NCBI RefSeq assembly: GCF_003014575.1
Contig: NZ_PYGF01000003.1
Location: 186,001 to 250,000, forward strand
Reading direction: 5' to 3'
Origin: Cecembia rubra
GTDB taxonomy: Bacteria; Bacteroidota; Bacteroidia; Cytophagales; Cyclobacteriaceae
Length of the DNA stretch: 64,000 nt
Part shown: in pieces, positions 9,725 to 18,658 of the stretch
Layout of the letters: each line of letters opens with the position of its first letter
Position numbering within the stretch: position 1 is the first letter of the stretch
Position numbers and translations under genes: made by a program
The notes under the pieces: model-generated
Seen by the model: the letters and a program-made list of their open reading frames with translations, nothing else
The model's database searches: none
What the model was told of the DNA's origin: nothing

Positions 9725-10870
9725 ATGATGAATTTTGAGCTCAATGAGAATCAGTTAATGATTGCTCAGATGATCAGAGACTTTGGAGCTAAAGAGATTA
9801 CTCCCTTTCGAAAGGACTGGGATGACCAACAGTATTTTCCGCTTGAATTGTTTAAAAAACTGGGAGAACTTGGCTTAATGGGTGTTTTGGTACCTGCAGA
9901 ATATGGAGGCTCTGGCTTCGGATACTTTGAATATGTGACCGCTATCGCCGAACTGGCCAAGCTAGACCCTGCCATTGGTCTTTCCATGGCCGCCCACAAT
10001 TCTCTATGCACCGGACATATAATGATGTTTGGCAGTGAAGAACAAAAAAAGAAATATCTTCCAAAATTGGCCAGCTGTGAATTTTTAGGGGCATGGGGAC
10101 TGACGGAACCAAATACTGGTTCTGATGCAGGCAATATGAGGACCGTCGCGGTTAATGACGGTGATCATTACATTATTAATGGGGCAAAAAATTTCATTAC
10201 CCATGGTTATTCATGTGATGTTGCTGTAGTAATAGCGAGGACTGGTGAAATAGGCGACTCTCATGGCATGACTGCTTTTGTAATAGAAAAAGGCACACCT
10301 GGTTTTAGAGGAGGTAGAAAAGAGGACAAACTGGGTATGAGGGCTTCTGAAACTGCTGAGCTAATTTTTGAAGATTGCAAGGTGCATAAAAGCCAAGTAT
10401 TGGGAGAAGTAGGAAATGGTTTTATCCAATCAATGAAAATATTGGACGGCGGACGCATCTCCATTGCTGCCCTATCTCTTGGTATTGCAGAAGGGGCATT
10501 GGAAGAAGCTATTCAATATTCCAAAGAAAGACAGCAGTTCAACCAACCTATAAGCAGGTTTCAGGGAATATCATTCAAATTGGCTGATATGGCCACACAG
10601 GTTGAAGCAGCAAGGCTTTTGACTTTTAAGGCCGCAGATCTTAAAAACAGAGGCCAAAAAGTTACGCTTGAGGGGGCTCAGGCTAAATATTACGCATCAG
10701 AAGTAGCTGTTTCAGTGGCTAATGAAGCTGTACAGATTTTTGGTGGTTATGGCTTTACCAAGGATTACCCTGTTGAAAAATATTATAGGGATGCAAAACT
10801 CTGTACGATTGGAGAAGGAACTTCCGAAATCCAGAAAATTGTGATTTCGAGGGAAGTACTTAGAAAATAA
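9725..10870 (+). CDS. acyl-CoA dehydrogenase
   Basis: A 381-residue FAD-dependent acyl-CoA dehydrogenase for the first oxidation of fatty-acid or branched acyl-CoA breakdown. It shows the N-terminal helical domain, WGLTEPNTGSDAGNMRT around the FAD and substrate site, the signature RISIAALSLGIAEGALE, and the C-terminal QIFGGYGFTKDYPVEKYYRD with GEGTSEIQKIVISRE. The catalytic base is probably the Glu in IGEGTSEIQ, the position used by short/medium-chain enzymes. Length is normal. It stands alone with AT-rich flanks, so the substrate cannot be deduced from context. Confidence 0.93.
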   Translation: MMNFELNENQLMIAQMIRDFGAKEITPFRKDWDDQQYFPLELFKKLGELGLMGVLVPAEYGGSGFGYFEYVTAIAELAKLDPAIGLSMAAHNSLCTGHIMMFGSEEQKKKYLPKLASCEFLGAWGLTEPNTGSDAGNMRTVAVNDGDHYIINGAKNFITHGYSCDVAVVIARTGEIGDSHGMTAFVIEKGTPGFRGGRKEDKLGMRASETAELIFEDCKVHKSQVLGEVGNGFIQSMKILDGGRISIAALSLGIAEGALEEAIQYSKERQQFNQPISRFQGISFKLADMATQVEAARLLTFKAADLKNRGQKVTLEGAQAKYYASEVAVSVANEAVQIFGGYGFTKDYPVEKYYRDAKLCTIGEGTSEIQKIVISREVLRK

Positions 10871-11612
10871 TTCATTCTTGTCCCAAATGCATAAAGCTTT
10901 TATATCTTTCACGCAGCAGTAAAATGAAAAACTAAAGACTGCTGCGTGATCCTATTTCCCAACCCCCTTTTGCATTATTCTCCACCTATAACCATTCCCT
11001 GAGACAAAAATATCAGCAGGAGATTATTAATGCTAAGCCATCATTTTCCTTGGCTATTTCCCCAGGTCCCATTGGAATTCTTTGTTTTCAATCACAATTA
11101 AACCAAATAACCTACTCAACTTAAACCAATTCCAACAATTCCTTTCTATTCTTAATTTCCCTTATCCTAAAAAAAGAGGTATTTTCCTTTTAATGATTCA
11201 TGCTTTGGCCTAATTTTTCCAGACCCTATGCTTTAGCGCTTCATTTAGGTTCATCCCTTGCCGCAAGAGTTCTAACTGAATCATAATTAGCAATTCAAAT
11301 CCCACTCAACATTTTAAAATTTAGTGAATTATAGTACTGGATGGCTATTTCTCATCAGCATTCATCTTATAAAAAACTTAAAGAAATGATCCTGGAGTTT
11401 TCAGACTCATTTCAATTGATAGCGAAATTGGAATACCCGGTTATTTTATACACTACTTAATTCAGCAATTCTTTACGAGATCTTACTTCTGAAATCTCAT
11501 TTTTCTATTAAACTTTTTACATGGTCCCCAAAAATCTACCCTTCCCCTTTTCATCCTACCGTTTTACTATTATCTTCCCCAACACCTTTCATTAAAATTT
11601 CAAAACCAAACT
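10871..11612. other. 742-bp noncoding gap, pyrimidine-rich on the plus strand
   Basis: No frame holds a convincing gene, and stop codons are frequent on both strands. The plus strand is rich in T and C and poor in G over most of the stretch. The only structure seen is a perfect 12-bp inverted repeat near its left end (10909-10949). Confidence 0.5.
10909..10949 (+). terminator. 12-bp perfect inverted repeat after acyl-CoA dehydrogenase
   Basis: TCACGCAGCAGT (10909-10920) and ACTGCTGCGTGA (10938-10949) pair perfectly across a 17-nt A-rich loop, 38 bp after the stop codon. There is no long T run, so it may be a factor-dependent end, an mRNA-stabilising hairpin or a protein-binding site. Confidence 0.5.
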
Positions 11613-12413
11613 ATGAATAGAGCAATATACCTGTTAATACCGGTTTTTATAGTTTTATCTTGCCGGACAAAGCAAGATAATGGCCAACTTATTTGGTCCG
11701 AGGAGTTTGATTATGAAGGTCTTCCCGATCACTCAAAGTGGTCCTATGATGTGGGAGACCATGGTTGGGGCAACAATGAACTTCAGTTTTACACCCAGGA
11801 AAATCAAAGAAACTCCCGGGTGGAAAAAGGCATATTGATTATTGAGGCCCATCAAGATAGTACTTATGAAAAAGGGTATAGCTCTGCCCGCTTGCATACA
11901 AAGGGAAAAGCATACTGGAAATATGCTTATATTGAAGTAAAAGCCAAACTACCTAAAGGAGTTGGAACCTGGCCTGCTATATGGATGCTCCCGGAAGAAA
12001 ATAAATATGGCGGTTGGCCAAAAAGCGGAGAAATAGATATCATGGAACATGTGGGCTTTGATCAGGGAAATGTTCACGGCACCGTGCACACGGAAGCGTT
12101 TAATCATACCAAAGGCACACAAAAAGGAATGCAGATCAATGTTAACAACTGCTCTGAAGTTTTCCATGTCTATGGCATAGACTGGAGGAAAGACAGGATT
12201 GATTTTTACCTCAACGGGGAAAAATACCATACATTTGACAATTCGGGTAATGACTGGAAAGAGTGGCCTTTTGACCATCATTTTCACTTGATACTCAATA
12301 TCGCCGTTGGAGGCAACTGGGGAGGAGCGAAAGGAGTAGATCCTGATATTTGGCCCCAACGAATGGAAATAGATTACGTAAGGGTGTATGCTTCCAAACC
12401 AGATAAGTACTAA
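11613..12413 (+). CDS. glycoside hydrolase family 16 lipoprotein (laminarinase-like)
   Basis: A 266-residue lipoprotein with a short hydrophobic leader and the lipobox VLSC (Cys17). The GH16 catalytic signature ExDxxE is present as GEIDIMEH, with Glu140 as nucleophile, Asp142 and Glu145 as acid/base. WPAIWMLPEEN and FHLILNIAVGGNWGGA also match the family's jelly roll. The closest match from memory is to the bacterial beta-1,3(4)-glucanases acting on laminarin-type glucans; substrate choice is inference. It would sit in the cell envelope facing out or in the periplasm. No SusCD pair lies beside it. Confidence 0.9.
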   Translation: MNRAIYLLIPVFIVLSCRTKQDNGQLIWSEEFDYEGLPDHSKWSYDVGDHGWGNNELQFYTQENQRNSRVEKGILIIEAHQDSTYEKGYSSARLHTKGKAYWKYAYIEVKAKLPKGVGTWPAIWMLPEENKYGGWPKSGEIDIMEHVGFDQGNVHGTVHTEAFNHTKGTQKGMQINVNNCSEVFHVYGIDWRKDRIDFYLNGEKYHTFDNSGNDWKEWPFDHHFHLILNIAVGGNWGGAKGVDPDIWPQRMEIDYVRVYASKPDKY

Positions 12414-12475
12414 TTCTATAAGCTGCAGCACTAAATTTGGAATCAATGAATGCAGATTTGTCCTAATTTTACATC

Positions 12476-13348
12476 ATGGAAGTAAAAGCAATTGCCAAGA
12501 ATTTCGATTTATGGAGCTTATTGAAAATTAGTAGGCCTGTTAATTTATTTATCCTTGCTTTTGCTCAGGTCATGACTGCTGTTTTTTTAGTAGAGACAAA
12601 CCAGCAAGGCTTACCGGTTCTGCAGGATTTCAAACTTTACCTCTTGATCCTTTCTACAGTAATGGTTGCCGCAGCCGGTTACATGATAAATGACTATTAT
12701 GATGTCAAAATTGACTTTGTTAATAAACCAAAAGAGGTAATTATAGGCAGGTCCATGAAAAGAAGAGTGGCCTTACTTTACCATTCCTTTCTCAATTTTA
12801 CAGCAATTGGTCTTGGTTGGCTGATCTCTCCAAGGATAGCATTGGTCATTTTTAGCGCTGCTTTCCTTTTATGGTTATACAGCAATCTATTGAAGCGCTT
12901 ACCTTTTATTGGGAATTTTACAGTAGCATTATTGACCGGTTCCTCCATTTGGTTGGTTAGCTTCTATTACCAAAAATCAGAACTTTTGGTTTTGACTTAT
13001 GCAATTTTTGCTTTTTTCATAAACCTGATCAGGGAAATTATCAAAGACATAGAGGACAGGGATGGTGACAGAAGGCATGGCTGCAAAACACTTCCCATAG
13101 TGTTGGGGTTTAGAAACACCAAGAAGGTAATATTTGCTATCGCATTGATATTCGTCTGTTCTATTTTGCTGGTAACCTTCAAGATCAATAACCCCAAACT
13201 TTATTATTACTTTGGCATTTTAAGTATTTTGTTCATGATCTTCTTGTACAGAATCTACACAGCTGACAGAAAAAAACATTTTACCCAACTGAGCCTGCTT
13301 AACAAGGCATTGATGTTTGCCGGTATTTTGAGTATGATTTTTTTATAG
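12476..13348 (+). CDS. UbiA-family prenyltransferase
   Basis: A 290-residue polytopic membrane protein. The two Asp-rich motifs that bind Mg2+-prenyl diphosphate are INDYYDVKIDFVNKP (residues 71-85) and DIEDRDGDRRHGCKTLPI (from 191). In Bacteroidota such genes are often labelled geranylgeranylglycerol-phosphate geranylgeranyltransferase, but the acceptor cannot be read from the sequence. The gene converges with truA and overlaps its end by 6 bp. The start ATG lies 62 bp after the GH16 stop. Confidence 0.85.
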   Translation: MEVKAIAKNFDLWSLLKISRPVNLFILAFAQVMTAVFLVETNQQGLPVLQDFKLYLLILSTVMVAAAGYMINDYYDVKIDFVNKPKEVIIGRSMKRRVALLYHSFLNFTAIGLGWLISPRIALVIFSAAFLLWLYSNLLKRLPFIGNFTVALLTGSSIWLVSFYYQKSELLVLTYAIFAFFINLIREIIKDIEDRDGDRRHGCKTLPIVLGFRNTKKVIFAIALIFVCSILLVTFKINNPKLYYYFGILSILFMIFLYRIYTADRKKHFTQLSLLNKALMFAGILSMIFL

Positions 13349-14146
13349 ACTTTTAAATCCCAAGTCATAAAGTAACAATCCATTAGCGGAGGCATGTCTG
13401 ACAAGGGGATTTTTATCCTTAGACTGTAGAGCAGTTCTAATATCTTCAAGGCTTAATCTTCCCATTCCCAGTTCCACCAAGGCAGAAACCATCATCCTGA
13501 CCTGGTACCGCAAAAACCCATCACCTCTCACTTTATATATAAGCGCATTTTCAGGGACCAAGGTTTGACCGGTATGGGGGTGGAAAATAATTTCAGATTC
13601 AAAAATATTTCGTTGGTAGTTCTCTGAAATCTTATCAATAGAGCAAAACCTCCTGAAATCATGCTGCCCCTTAAAAAGACTTGCTGCCTCCTGCATCTTG
13701 GCCGGATCTGGTTTACCGGGGAAGTACCCAAAATTAGCAGAAGCAAATGGGTGGAATTTTTCCCCAAATGCCATTTGAAAATGGTATTCTTTCCATGAAA
13801 TATCCTGGATAATATTAAAAGAATTGGCTACCTGCTGAAAAGAAAGCAGGCGGATATCAGCAGGGAGACTTTCATTGACTTTTTCTAAAAAGTCCACTTG
13901 CTCCAAAGGTCTTCTTAAGAAAAGTTGGAATGCTCCCCTTTCACAGGAAACTCCTGAATCTGTTCGACTTGCCCCAAGCAGGGTAAAATCCTCATGATCC
14001 AGAACATAGCGGATACCTCTTTCGATTGTACCTTGTACGGTCTTGATCCCCTTTTGCTTTTGCCAACCTGCATAGCGCAGACCTAGGTATTGGAGATAGA
14101 AAAGATAAGAATAGGGTCTGGATTGCATCAGGCAAAACTCGTCCAA
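13343..14146 (-). CDS. truA: tRNA pseudouridine synthase TruA family, divergent
   Basis: A 267-residue protein of the TruA family, which makes pseudouridine at positions 38-40 of tRNA anticodon arms. The catalytic Asp is kept in SRTDSGVSCE, but the usual GRTDAGVHA motif is changed, and FRRFCSIDK and RYQVRMMVSALVELGMG follow as in other members. The N-terminus could begin at the second Met (codon 7). Because the active-site loop is altered, this may be a second paralogue with another target rather than the main TruA. Confidence 0.8.
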   Translation of the reverse strand: MDEFCLMQSRPYSYLFYLQYLGLRYAGWQKQKGIKTVQGTIERGIRYVLDHEDFTLLGASRTDSGVSCERGAFQLFLRRPLEQVDFLEKVNESLPADIRLLSFQQVANSFNIIQDISWKEYHFQMAFGEKFHPFASANFGYFPGKPDPAKMQEAASLFKGQHDFRRFCSIDKISENYQRNIFESEIIFHPHTGQTLVPENALIYKVRGDGFLRYQVRMMVSALVELGMGRLSLEDIRTALQSKDKNPLVRHASANGLLLYDLGFKSL

Positions 14147-14439
14147 AAAAACGTAATCTCATTCTTGAAAAGAAAAAAAGATAACAAAAACACTTTGATT
14201 TTCTGAGATTTTAAAAAATTATCAATCTTTTTATCAATTCGAGACCAATAAAAAATTCAGTCTAAAATAATGGGGTTTAGAGGAAAGATATTGTTAAATG
14301 ATAAAAAATCTCAAAAAAAAACAATAAAACAAAAAAAATATTAAAAACGCACTTAAAAAACGTTTTATTGCTTTTTATTTACTTTTTTTTGCATTTCATT
14401 AACTTTTTAATAAATTAGTATTAATAAAATCTAACCCAA
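14147..14439. other. AT-rich divergent promoter region
   Basis: Very AT-rich, with long A and T runs, between truA and the lipoprotein gene that point away from each other. It must hold promoters for both genes, but no full TTTG/TAnnTTTG pair is clear. Confidence 0.4.
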
Positions 14440-15480
14440 ATGAGAACACAAAACTTTGCAAGAAACCTAAACTGGGTTTGGGTTCTTGTCCTTGCTGCAT
14501 TTTTTACAGCATGTAGCCAAATGGACGGCATTGAGCCTGACAGTAATTCTTTAGAAGGTAAAAGTGATAAGCTTTTTAGATTGAACCCTTTCGGAAATGG
14601 ATTGGAGAATGCCAAAACTGCTTCCTCACCAATTTCAGATGGGGATATTACACCTGATATTATTGAAGGTGCTAATCCTGGTGGAAATAGAACTTGTGAC
14701 GAAGTAGCAACAGCATATAGTAATGCTGACCGTACCGTGACATTTTCAAATTCTTTTGATCAAATTAATGCAGTAGACTTTGATGAAAATACAGCTACTT
14801 TTGGAGCAATAACAGCTACGACAGATGGAACTTATGTTTCTTGGACTATTGACGTTCCTGCTGGGTATTGCGTTAAATATGTTGCAGCGGTAGTTAAAGG
14901 TTCTAATGATGCCAATGTTTATTTCTACGAAGGAGATGTCAGAAGTGACTCTGGATTGGCTTCACCAATGGCTGGCGGTAGTGGCGGTCCTGCTGAATTA
15001 AGTAACCTAAGGTTCTGTTATACACTTGAACCTTGCGAAGACGAGCCTTGCTTTGAATGGAAAGGGGAAACTGCGACAGGTGATGGTAACCGTTTTGCAA
15101 ATAGCAGTAACTGGTTTATGTGGAACAATTACACAACAGATCCAATTAAATTGATAGCTGGTCAAAACATGGAAGCTGGTTCAATCCAAATGGGACCTAT
15201 ATCTAATGGAAACATCACTATTACCATTACTCTTGATGAAGGCTGGAGATTCAAAACAGTGGGTGAGACTATTGTGAGTGATGCTGTAAAAGTTCTTGCC
15301 TATCTAAATCCACCTACTAGTTTTAATGGATTTGGAAATGATGTAAGAAACATAAGATACTTACGTGCTAACTTCAATGGAGATGTCGCAACAATAACCG
15401 TTCCTGCTGCTGGTTCCTACTTCATCCACGTAGATGTTGAGTGGGAAAAAGAAATTGAATGCCCAGTTGATGAAGATTAA
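14440..15480 (+). CDS. unrecognised secreted lipoprotein
   Basis: A 346-residue protein of unknown function. A signal peptide with the lipobox FFTACS places the mature N-terminus at about Cys25. The mature part is rich in Asn, Gly, Thr and Asp with few Lys, and contains scattered Cys in pairs (TCDEV, YCVKY, RFCYTLEPCEDEPC, ECPVD). The last third (NGNITITITLDEGW and ATITVPAAGSYFIHVDV) alternates as expected for beta-sheet. It is monocistronic, with a strong terminator after it, and borders the tandem repeat array. No family is claimed. Confidence 0.75.
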   Translation: MRTQNFARNLNWVWVLVLAAFFTACSQMDGIEPDSNSLEGKSDKLFRLNPFGNGLENAKTASSPISDGDITPDIIEGANPGGNRTCDEVATAYSNADRTVTFSNSFDQINAVDFDENTATFGAITATTDGTYVSWTIDVPAGYCVKYVAAVVKGSNDANVYFYEGDVRSDSGLASPMAGGSGGPAELSNLRFCYTLEPCEDEPCFEWKGETATGDGNRFANSSNWFMWNNYTTDPIKLIAGQNMEAGSIQMGPISNGNITITITLDEGWRFKTVGETIVSDAVKVLAYLNPPTSFNGFGNDVRNIRYLRANFNGDVATITVPAAGSYFIHVDVEWEKEIECPVDED

Positions 15481-15506
15481 TAGAAATTTTTAAACATTAA
15501 AAATCC

Positions 15507-15543
15507 AAACCCTGGTAGCTTAAGTTACCAGGGTTTTTGCTTT
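15507..15543 (+). terminator. intrinsic terminator after the lipoprotein gene
   Basis: AAACCCTGGTA (15507-15517) and TACCAGGGTTT (15526-15536) pair perfectly over 11 bp with an 8-nt loop, followed by a T-rich tract. Confidence 0.9.
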
Positions 15544-15720
15544 TGAGCTGATTAGGGAAATCAATAATCCCAAACCTCCTCCTTCAAAACAAGTCCCCCA
15601 ACCAAATACCGCCTCTCCTTCTCACCTCGACGAAGTAGAGGTCTGTCTTAAAGGTACCAGCACCAATAGATTTCTCTCTGCGTTCGAAATGACAAGGAAA
15701 AGCCTATGGCAGTAATGATC

Positions 15721-15898
15721 CGTCAGAGCAAGGATAGGTTCAATCCAAAAATCCTGTCGGTTAAAACAAGGATTCCTAATTAAAACCACCTCTCCTTGTC
15801 ACTCCGACGGCAGGAGGAGTCTGCATGAGTAGAAAAAAGGAATTTAGATTTCTCCTTTCAGTCGAAATGACAAGGAAAAGCCCATGTCACCAGTGATC
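15721..15898. repeat. repeat unit A1 (178 bp)
   Basis: Type A unit. Its palindrome spans 15794-15875: the left arm CCTTGTCACTCCGAC and the right arm GTCGAAATGACAAGG match at 13 of 15 positions when paired. Type A carries the linker CTGTCGGTTAAAACAAGGA. Confidence 0.9.
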
Positions 15899-16076
15899 CG
15901 TCAGAGCAAGGATAGGTTCAATCCAAAAATCCTGTCGGTTAAAACAAGGATTCCTAATTAAAACCACCTCTCCTTGTCACTCCGACGGCAGGAGGAGTCT
16001 GCATGAGTAGAAAAAAGGAATTTAGATTTCTCCTTTCAGTCGAAATGACAAGGAAAAGCCCATGTCATCAGTAATC
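15899..16076. repeat. repeat unit A2 (178 bp)
   Basis: Almost identical to unit A1 over its whole length, including the CTGTCGGTTAAAACAAGGA linker. Confidence 0.9.
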
Positions 16077-16254
16077 CATCAGAGCAAGGATAGGTTCAAT
16101 TCAAAAATCCTGTCGGTTAAAACAAGGATTCCTAATTAAAACCACCTCTCCTTGTCACTCCGATGGCAAGAGGAGTCTGCATGAGTAGAAAAAAGGAATT
16201 TAGATTTCTCCTTTCAGTCGAAATGACAAGGAAAAGCCCATGTCATCAGTGATC
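16077..16254. repeat. repeat unit A3 (178 bp)
   Basis: Type A unit with a few substitutions, such as CATCAGAG in the anchor and TCCGATGGCAAG in the left palindrome arm region. Confidence 0.9.
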
Positions 16255-16470
16255 CGTCAGAGCAAGGATAGGTTCAATCCAAAAATCCTGTCCGTCAAAG
16301 GAAGGAAATCTACAAACCAAAATACCCTATCCCCTAAATCAAGGAATACTTCTTTGAATTGCCTCTCCTTGTCACCTCGACGAAGGAGAGGTCTATGACC
16401 ATTAGTAAACGAATAGATTTCTCATATTTCCAGTCAAAATGACAAGGAAAAGCCCATGTCACCAGTGATC
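16255..16470. repeat. repeat unit B1 (216 bp)
   Basis: Type B unit. After the shared anchor it has CTGTCCGTCAAAGGAAGG, a longer linker containing ACCCTATCCCC, and a palindrome whose left part CCTCTCCTTGTCACCTCGAC is followed by GAAGGAGAGG, giving a small inner hairpin. Confidence 0.9.
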
Positions 16471-16648
16471 CGTCAGAGCAAGGATAGGTTCAATCCAAAA
16501 ATCCTGTCGGTTAAAACAAGGGTTCCTAATTAAAACCACCTCTCCTTGTCACTCCGATGGCAGGAGGAGTCTGCATGAGTAGAAAAAAGGAATTTAGATT
16601 TCTCCTTTCAGTCGGAATGACAAGGAAAAGCCCCTGTCACCAGTGATC
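16471..16648. repeat. repeat unit A4 (178 bp)
   Basis: Type A unit lying between two B units, with the type A linker (one G variant) and GTCGGAATGACAAGG as right arm. Confidence 0.9.
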
Positions 16649-16864
16649 CGTCAGAGCAAGGATAGGTTCAATTCAAAAATCCTGTCCGTCAAAGGAAGGA
16701 AATCTACAATCCAAAATACCCTATCCCCTAAAGCAAGGAATACTTCTTTGAATTGCCTCTCCTTGTCAACTCGACGAAGGAGAGGTCTATGACCATTAGT
16801 AAACGAATAGATTTCTCCTCTTTCCATTCGAAATGACAAGGAAAAGCCTATGTCACCAGTGATC
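16649..16864. repeat. repeat unit B2 (216 bp)
   Basis: Type B unit with CTGTCCGTCAAAGGAAGG and the longer linker; the right palindrome arm is preceded by TCTCCTCTTTCCATTCG. Confidence 0.9.
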
Positions 16865-17080
16865 CGTCAGAGCAAGGATAGGTTCAATTCAAAAATCCTG
16901 TCCGTCAAAGGAAGGAAATCTACAATCCAAAATACCCTATCCCCTAAAGCAAGGAATACTTCTTTGAATTGCCTCTCCTTGTCACCTCGACGAAGGAGAG
17001 GTCTATGACTATTAGTAAACGAATAGATTTCTCATATTTCCATTCGAAATGACAAGGAAAAGCCTATGGCAGTAGTGATC
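16865..17080. repeat. repeat unit B3 (216 bp)
   Basis: Type B unit, nearly identical to B2, with TCTCATATTTCCATTCG before the right palindrome arm. Confidence 0.9.
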
Positions 17081-17293
17081 CGTCAGAGCAAGGATAGGTT
17101 CAATCCAAAAACTCTGTCCGTCAAAGGAAGGAAATCTACAAACCAAAATACCCTATCCCCTTAAACAAGGAATACTTCTTTGAATTGCCTCTTCTTGTCA
17201 CCTCGACGAAGGAGAGGTCTATGACCATTAGTAAACGAATAGATTTCTCCTTTCAGTCGAAATGACAAGGAAAAGCCCATGTCACCAGTGATC
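17081..17293. repeat. repeat unit B4 (213 bp), B/A hybrid
   Basis: It starts as type B (CTGTCCGTCAAAGGAAGG, long linker, GAAGGAGAGG) but ends with TTTCTCCTTTCAGTCGAAAT, the type A form of the right half. The 3-bp shorter length follows from this switch. Confidence 0.88.
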
Positions 17294-17471
17294 CATCAGA
17301 GCAAGGATAGGTTCAATTCAAAAATCCTGTCGGTTAAAACAAGGATTCCTATTTAAAACCACCTCTCATTGTCACTCCGACGGCAGGAGGAGTCTGTATG
17401 AGTAGAAAAAAGGAATTTAGATTTCTCCTTTCAGTCGAAATGACAAAGAAAAGCCCATGTCACCAGTGATC
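17294..17471. repeat. repeat unit A5 (178 bp)
   Basis: Type A unit and the last full unit. It is followed by a partial anchor (17472-17505) that breaks off into unrelated sequence before leuB. Confidence 0.9.
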
Positions 17472-17596
17472 CGTCAGAGCAAGGATAGGTTCAATCCAAA
17501 AACCTTAATGAACCCCTAAAATCCCTTAACTTCTCAATTGTTCAATTCTTACCTAAATCCAAATTCTCTAATCTCTCGCTTCTCATCTCTCGCTTC

Positions 17597-18658
17597 TCAA
17601 ACATTAGCTGCCAACCAATCCCCCACCTCGGAAGTCTTATACGCTTTCCCGCCTTCGGCAATGTCTTCTGTCACCACTCCTTCAGCCAGGGACTTGTTCA
17701 CCACATCGGTGATGGCCTGAGCCTCTGCTTTAAGACCAAAGGCATAATCAAACATCATCGCTGCTGACAATACCGTGGCCAAAGGATTTGCAATGTCTTT
17801 CCCTGCAGCTTGTGGATAGGACCCATGGATTGGCTCAAACAATTTATTTACCGTGCCCAAAGATGCTGAAGGCATCAATCCCATGGAACCTGAAATAACC
17901 GAAGCCTCATCGGTCAAAATATCCCCAAAAAGATTCTCTGTAATCAAAACATCATAGGCCTTGGGCCATTGGATCAAGCGCATGGCCACTGCATCAACAA
18001 ATTCATACTCTACCTTTACATCAGGATATTCCGGAGCCAGCTCCTGTACGGTCTCCCGCCACAACCTGGAAGTAGCCAATACATTAGCCTTATCCACACA
18101 GGTCAGTAATTTCCTCCTTTTTTGGGCCGCTTCGAAACCCATTCTAGCCAAACGGGTGATCTCTTCTTTGGAATACACATTTGTATCGAAAGCTTTGGTC
18201 CCCTGCTCATTCCTACCTCTTGGTTCACCGAAATAAACCCCACCGGTCAATTCTCTGAAAAACACAAAATCCACCCCTTCAACCCTTTCGATTTTTAATG
18301 GTGATTTATGGATCAATGAAGGAAAGGTGAAAGTCGGTCTGACATTGGCAAACAGACCCAACTTTTGACGCATCCTCAATAAGCCCTGCTCCGGCCTGAC
18401 CTTAGCCTTGGGATCATTGTCATATTTGGGATCCCCAATGGCACCAAAAAGCACCGCATCCGCCCTAAGGCAGACATCATGGGTGCTATCTGGATAAGGA
18501 TCACCTATCAGGTCGATAGCTGTGGCCCCAACGGGTGCCTCTTCAAAATGGATCGTATGTCCGAATTTCTTTCCTACTGCCTTGACCACTTTTACGGCCT
18601 GTGCAATTACCTCCGGTCCGATGCCGTCACCCGGCAACAGCGCGATGTTCATTTCCAT
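17597..18658 (-). CDS. leuB: 3-isopropylmalate dehydrogenase
   Basis: A 353-residue NAD+-dependent oxidative decarboxylase of leucine synthesis. [11 protein letters not shown] opens the protein; [49 protein letters not shown] and the [17 protein letters not shown] segment cover the substrate and NAD sites. It is the last gene of the ilv-leu operon. The start overlaps the upstream leuA/cimA-like gene by 32 bp (26 if the Met at codon 3 is used), so translation is probably coupled. It probably also serves citramalate-derived isoleucine synthesis. Confidence 0.96.
   Translation of the reverse strand: MEMNIALLPGDGIGPEVIAQAVKVVKAVGKKFGHTIHFEEAPVGATAIDLIGDPYPDSTHDVCLRADAVLFGAIGDPKYDNDPKAKVRPEQGLLRMRQKLGLFANVRPTFTFPSLIHKSPLKIERVEGVDFVFFRELTGGVYFGEPRGRNEQGTKAFDTNVYSKEEITRLARMGFEAAQKRRKLLTCVDKANVLATSRLWRETVQELAPEYPDVKVEYEFVDAVAMRLIQWPKAYDVLITENLFGDILTDEASVISGSMGLMPSASLGTVNKLFEPIHGSYPQAAGKDIANPLATVLSAAMMFDYAFGLKAEAQAITDVVNKSLAEGVVTEDIAEGGKAYKTSEVGDWLAANV

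Larger units (their letters stand above)
15600..17510. repeat. tandem array of palindrome-bearing repeats, two unit types
   Basis: The anchor (C)GTCAGAGCAAGGATAGG recurs ten times, at 15721, 15899, 16077, 16255, 16471, 16649, 16865, 17081, 17294 and 17472. The spacings are 178, 178, 178, 216, 178, 216, 216, 213 and 178 bp, so there are two unit types in the order A A A B A B B B A. Each unit holds an imperfect palindrome with arms CCTTGTCAC(T/C)(C/T)CGAC and GTCGAAATGACAAGG. A degenerate B-like copy at about 15600-15720 starts the array and a broken unit ends it. There is no credible gene inside. Elements with a TGTCATTTCGAC core are, from memory, common between genes in Bacteroidota. Confidence 0.95.

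Noticed and set aside
16651-16839. Open frame of 62 codons on the minus strand inside the repeats
   Set aside because: It only reads through repeat units B2 sequence, has no family features, and equivalent frames are broken in other units.
15600-17510. Possible CRISPR array
   Set aside because: The repeated units are 178 and 216 bp and nearly identical along their whole length, with no unique spacers, and no cas gene is in the window.
17538-17720. Open frame of 60 codons on the plus strand before and across the leuB end
   Set aside because: It overlaps leuB in antisense and begins in simple-sequence DNA (a TCTCGCTTCTCA duplication), so it is not credible as a gene.
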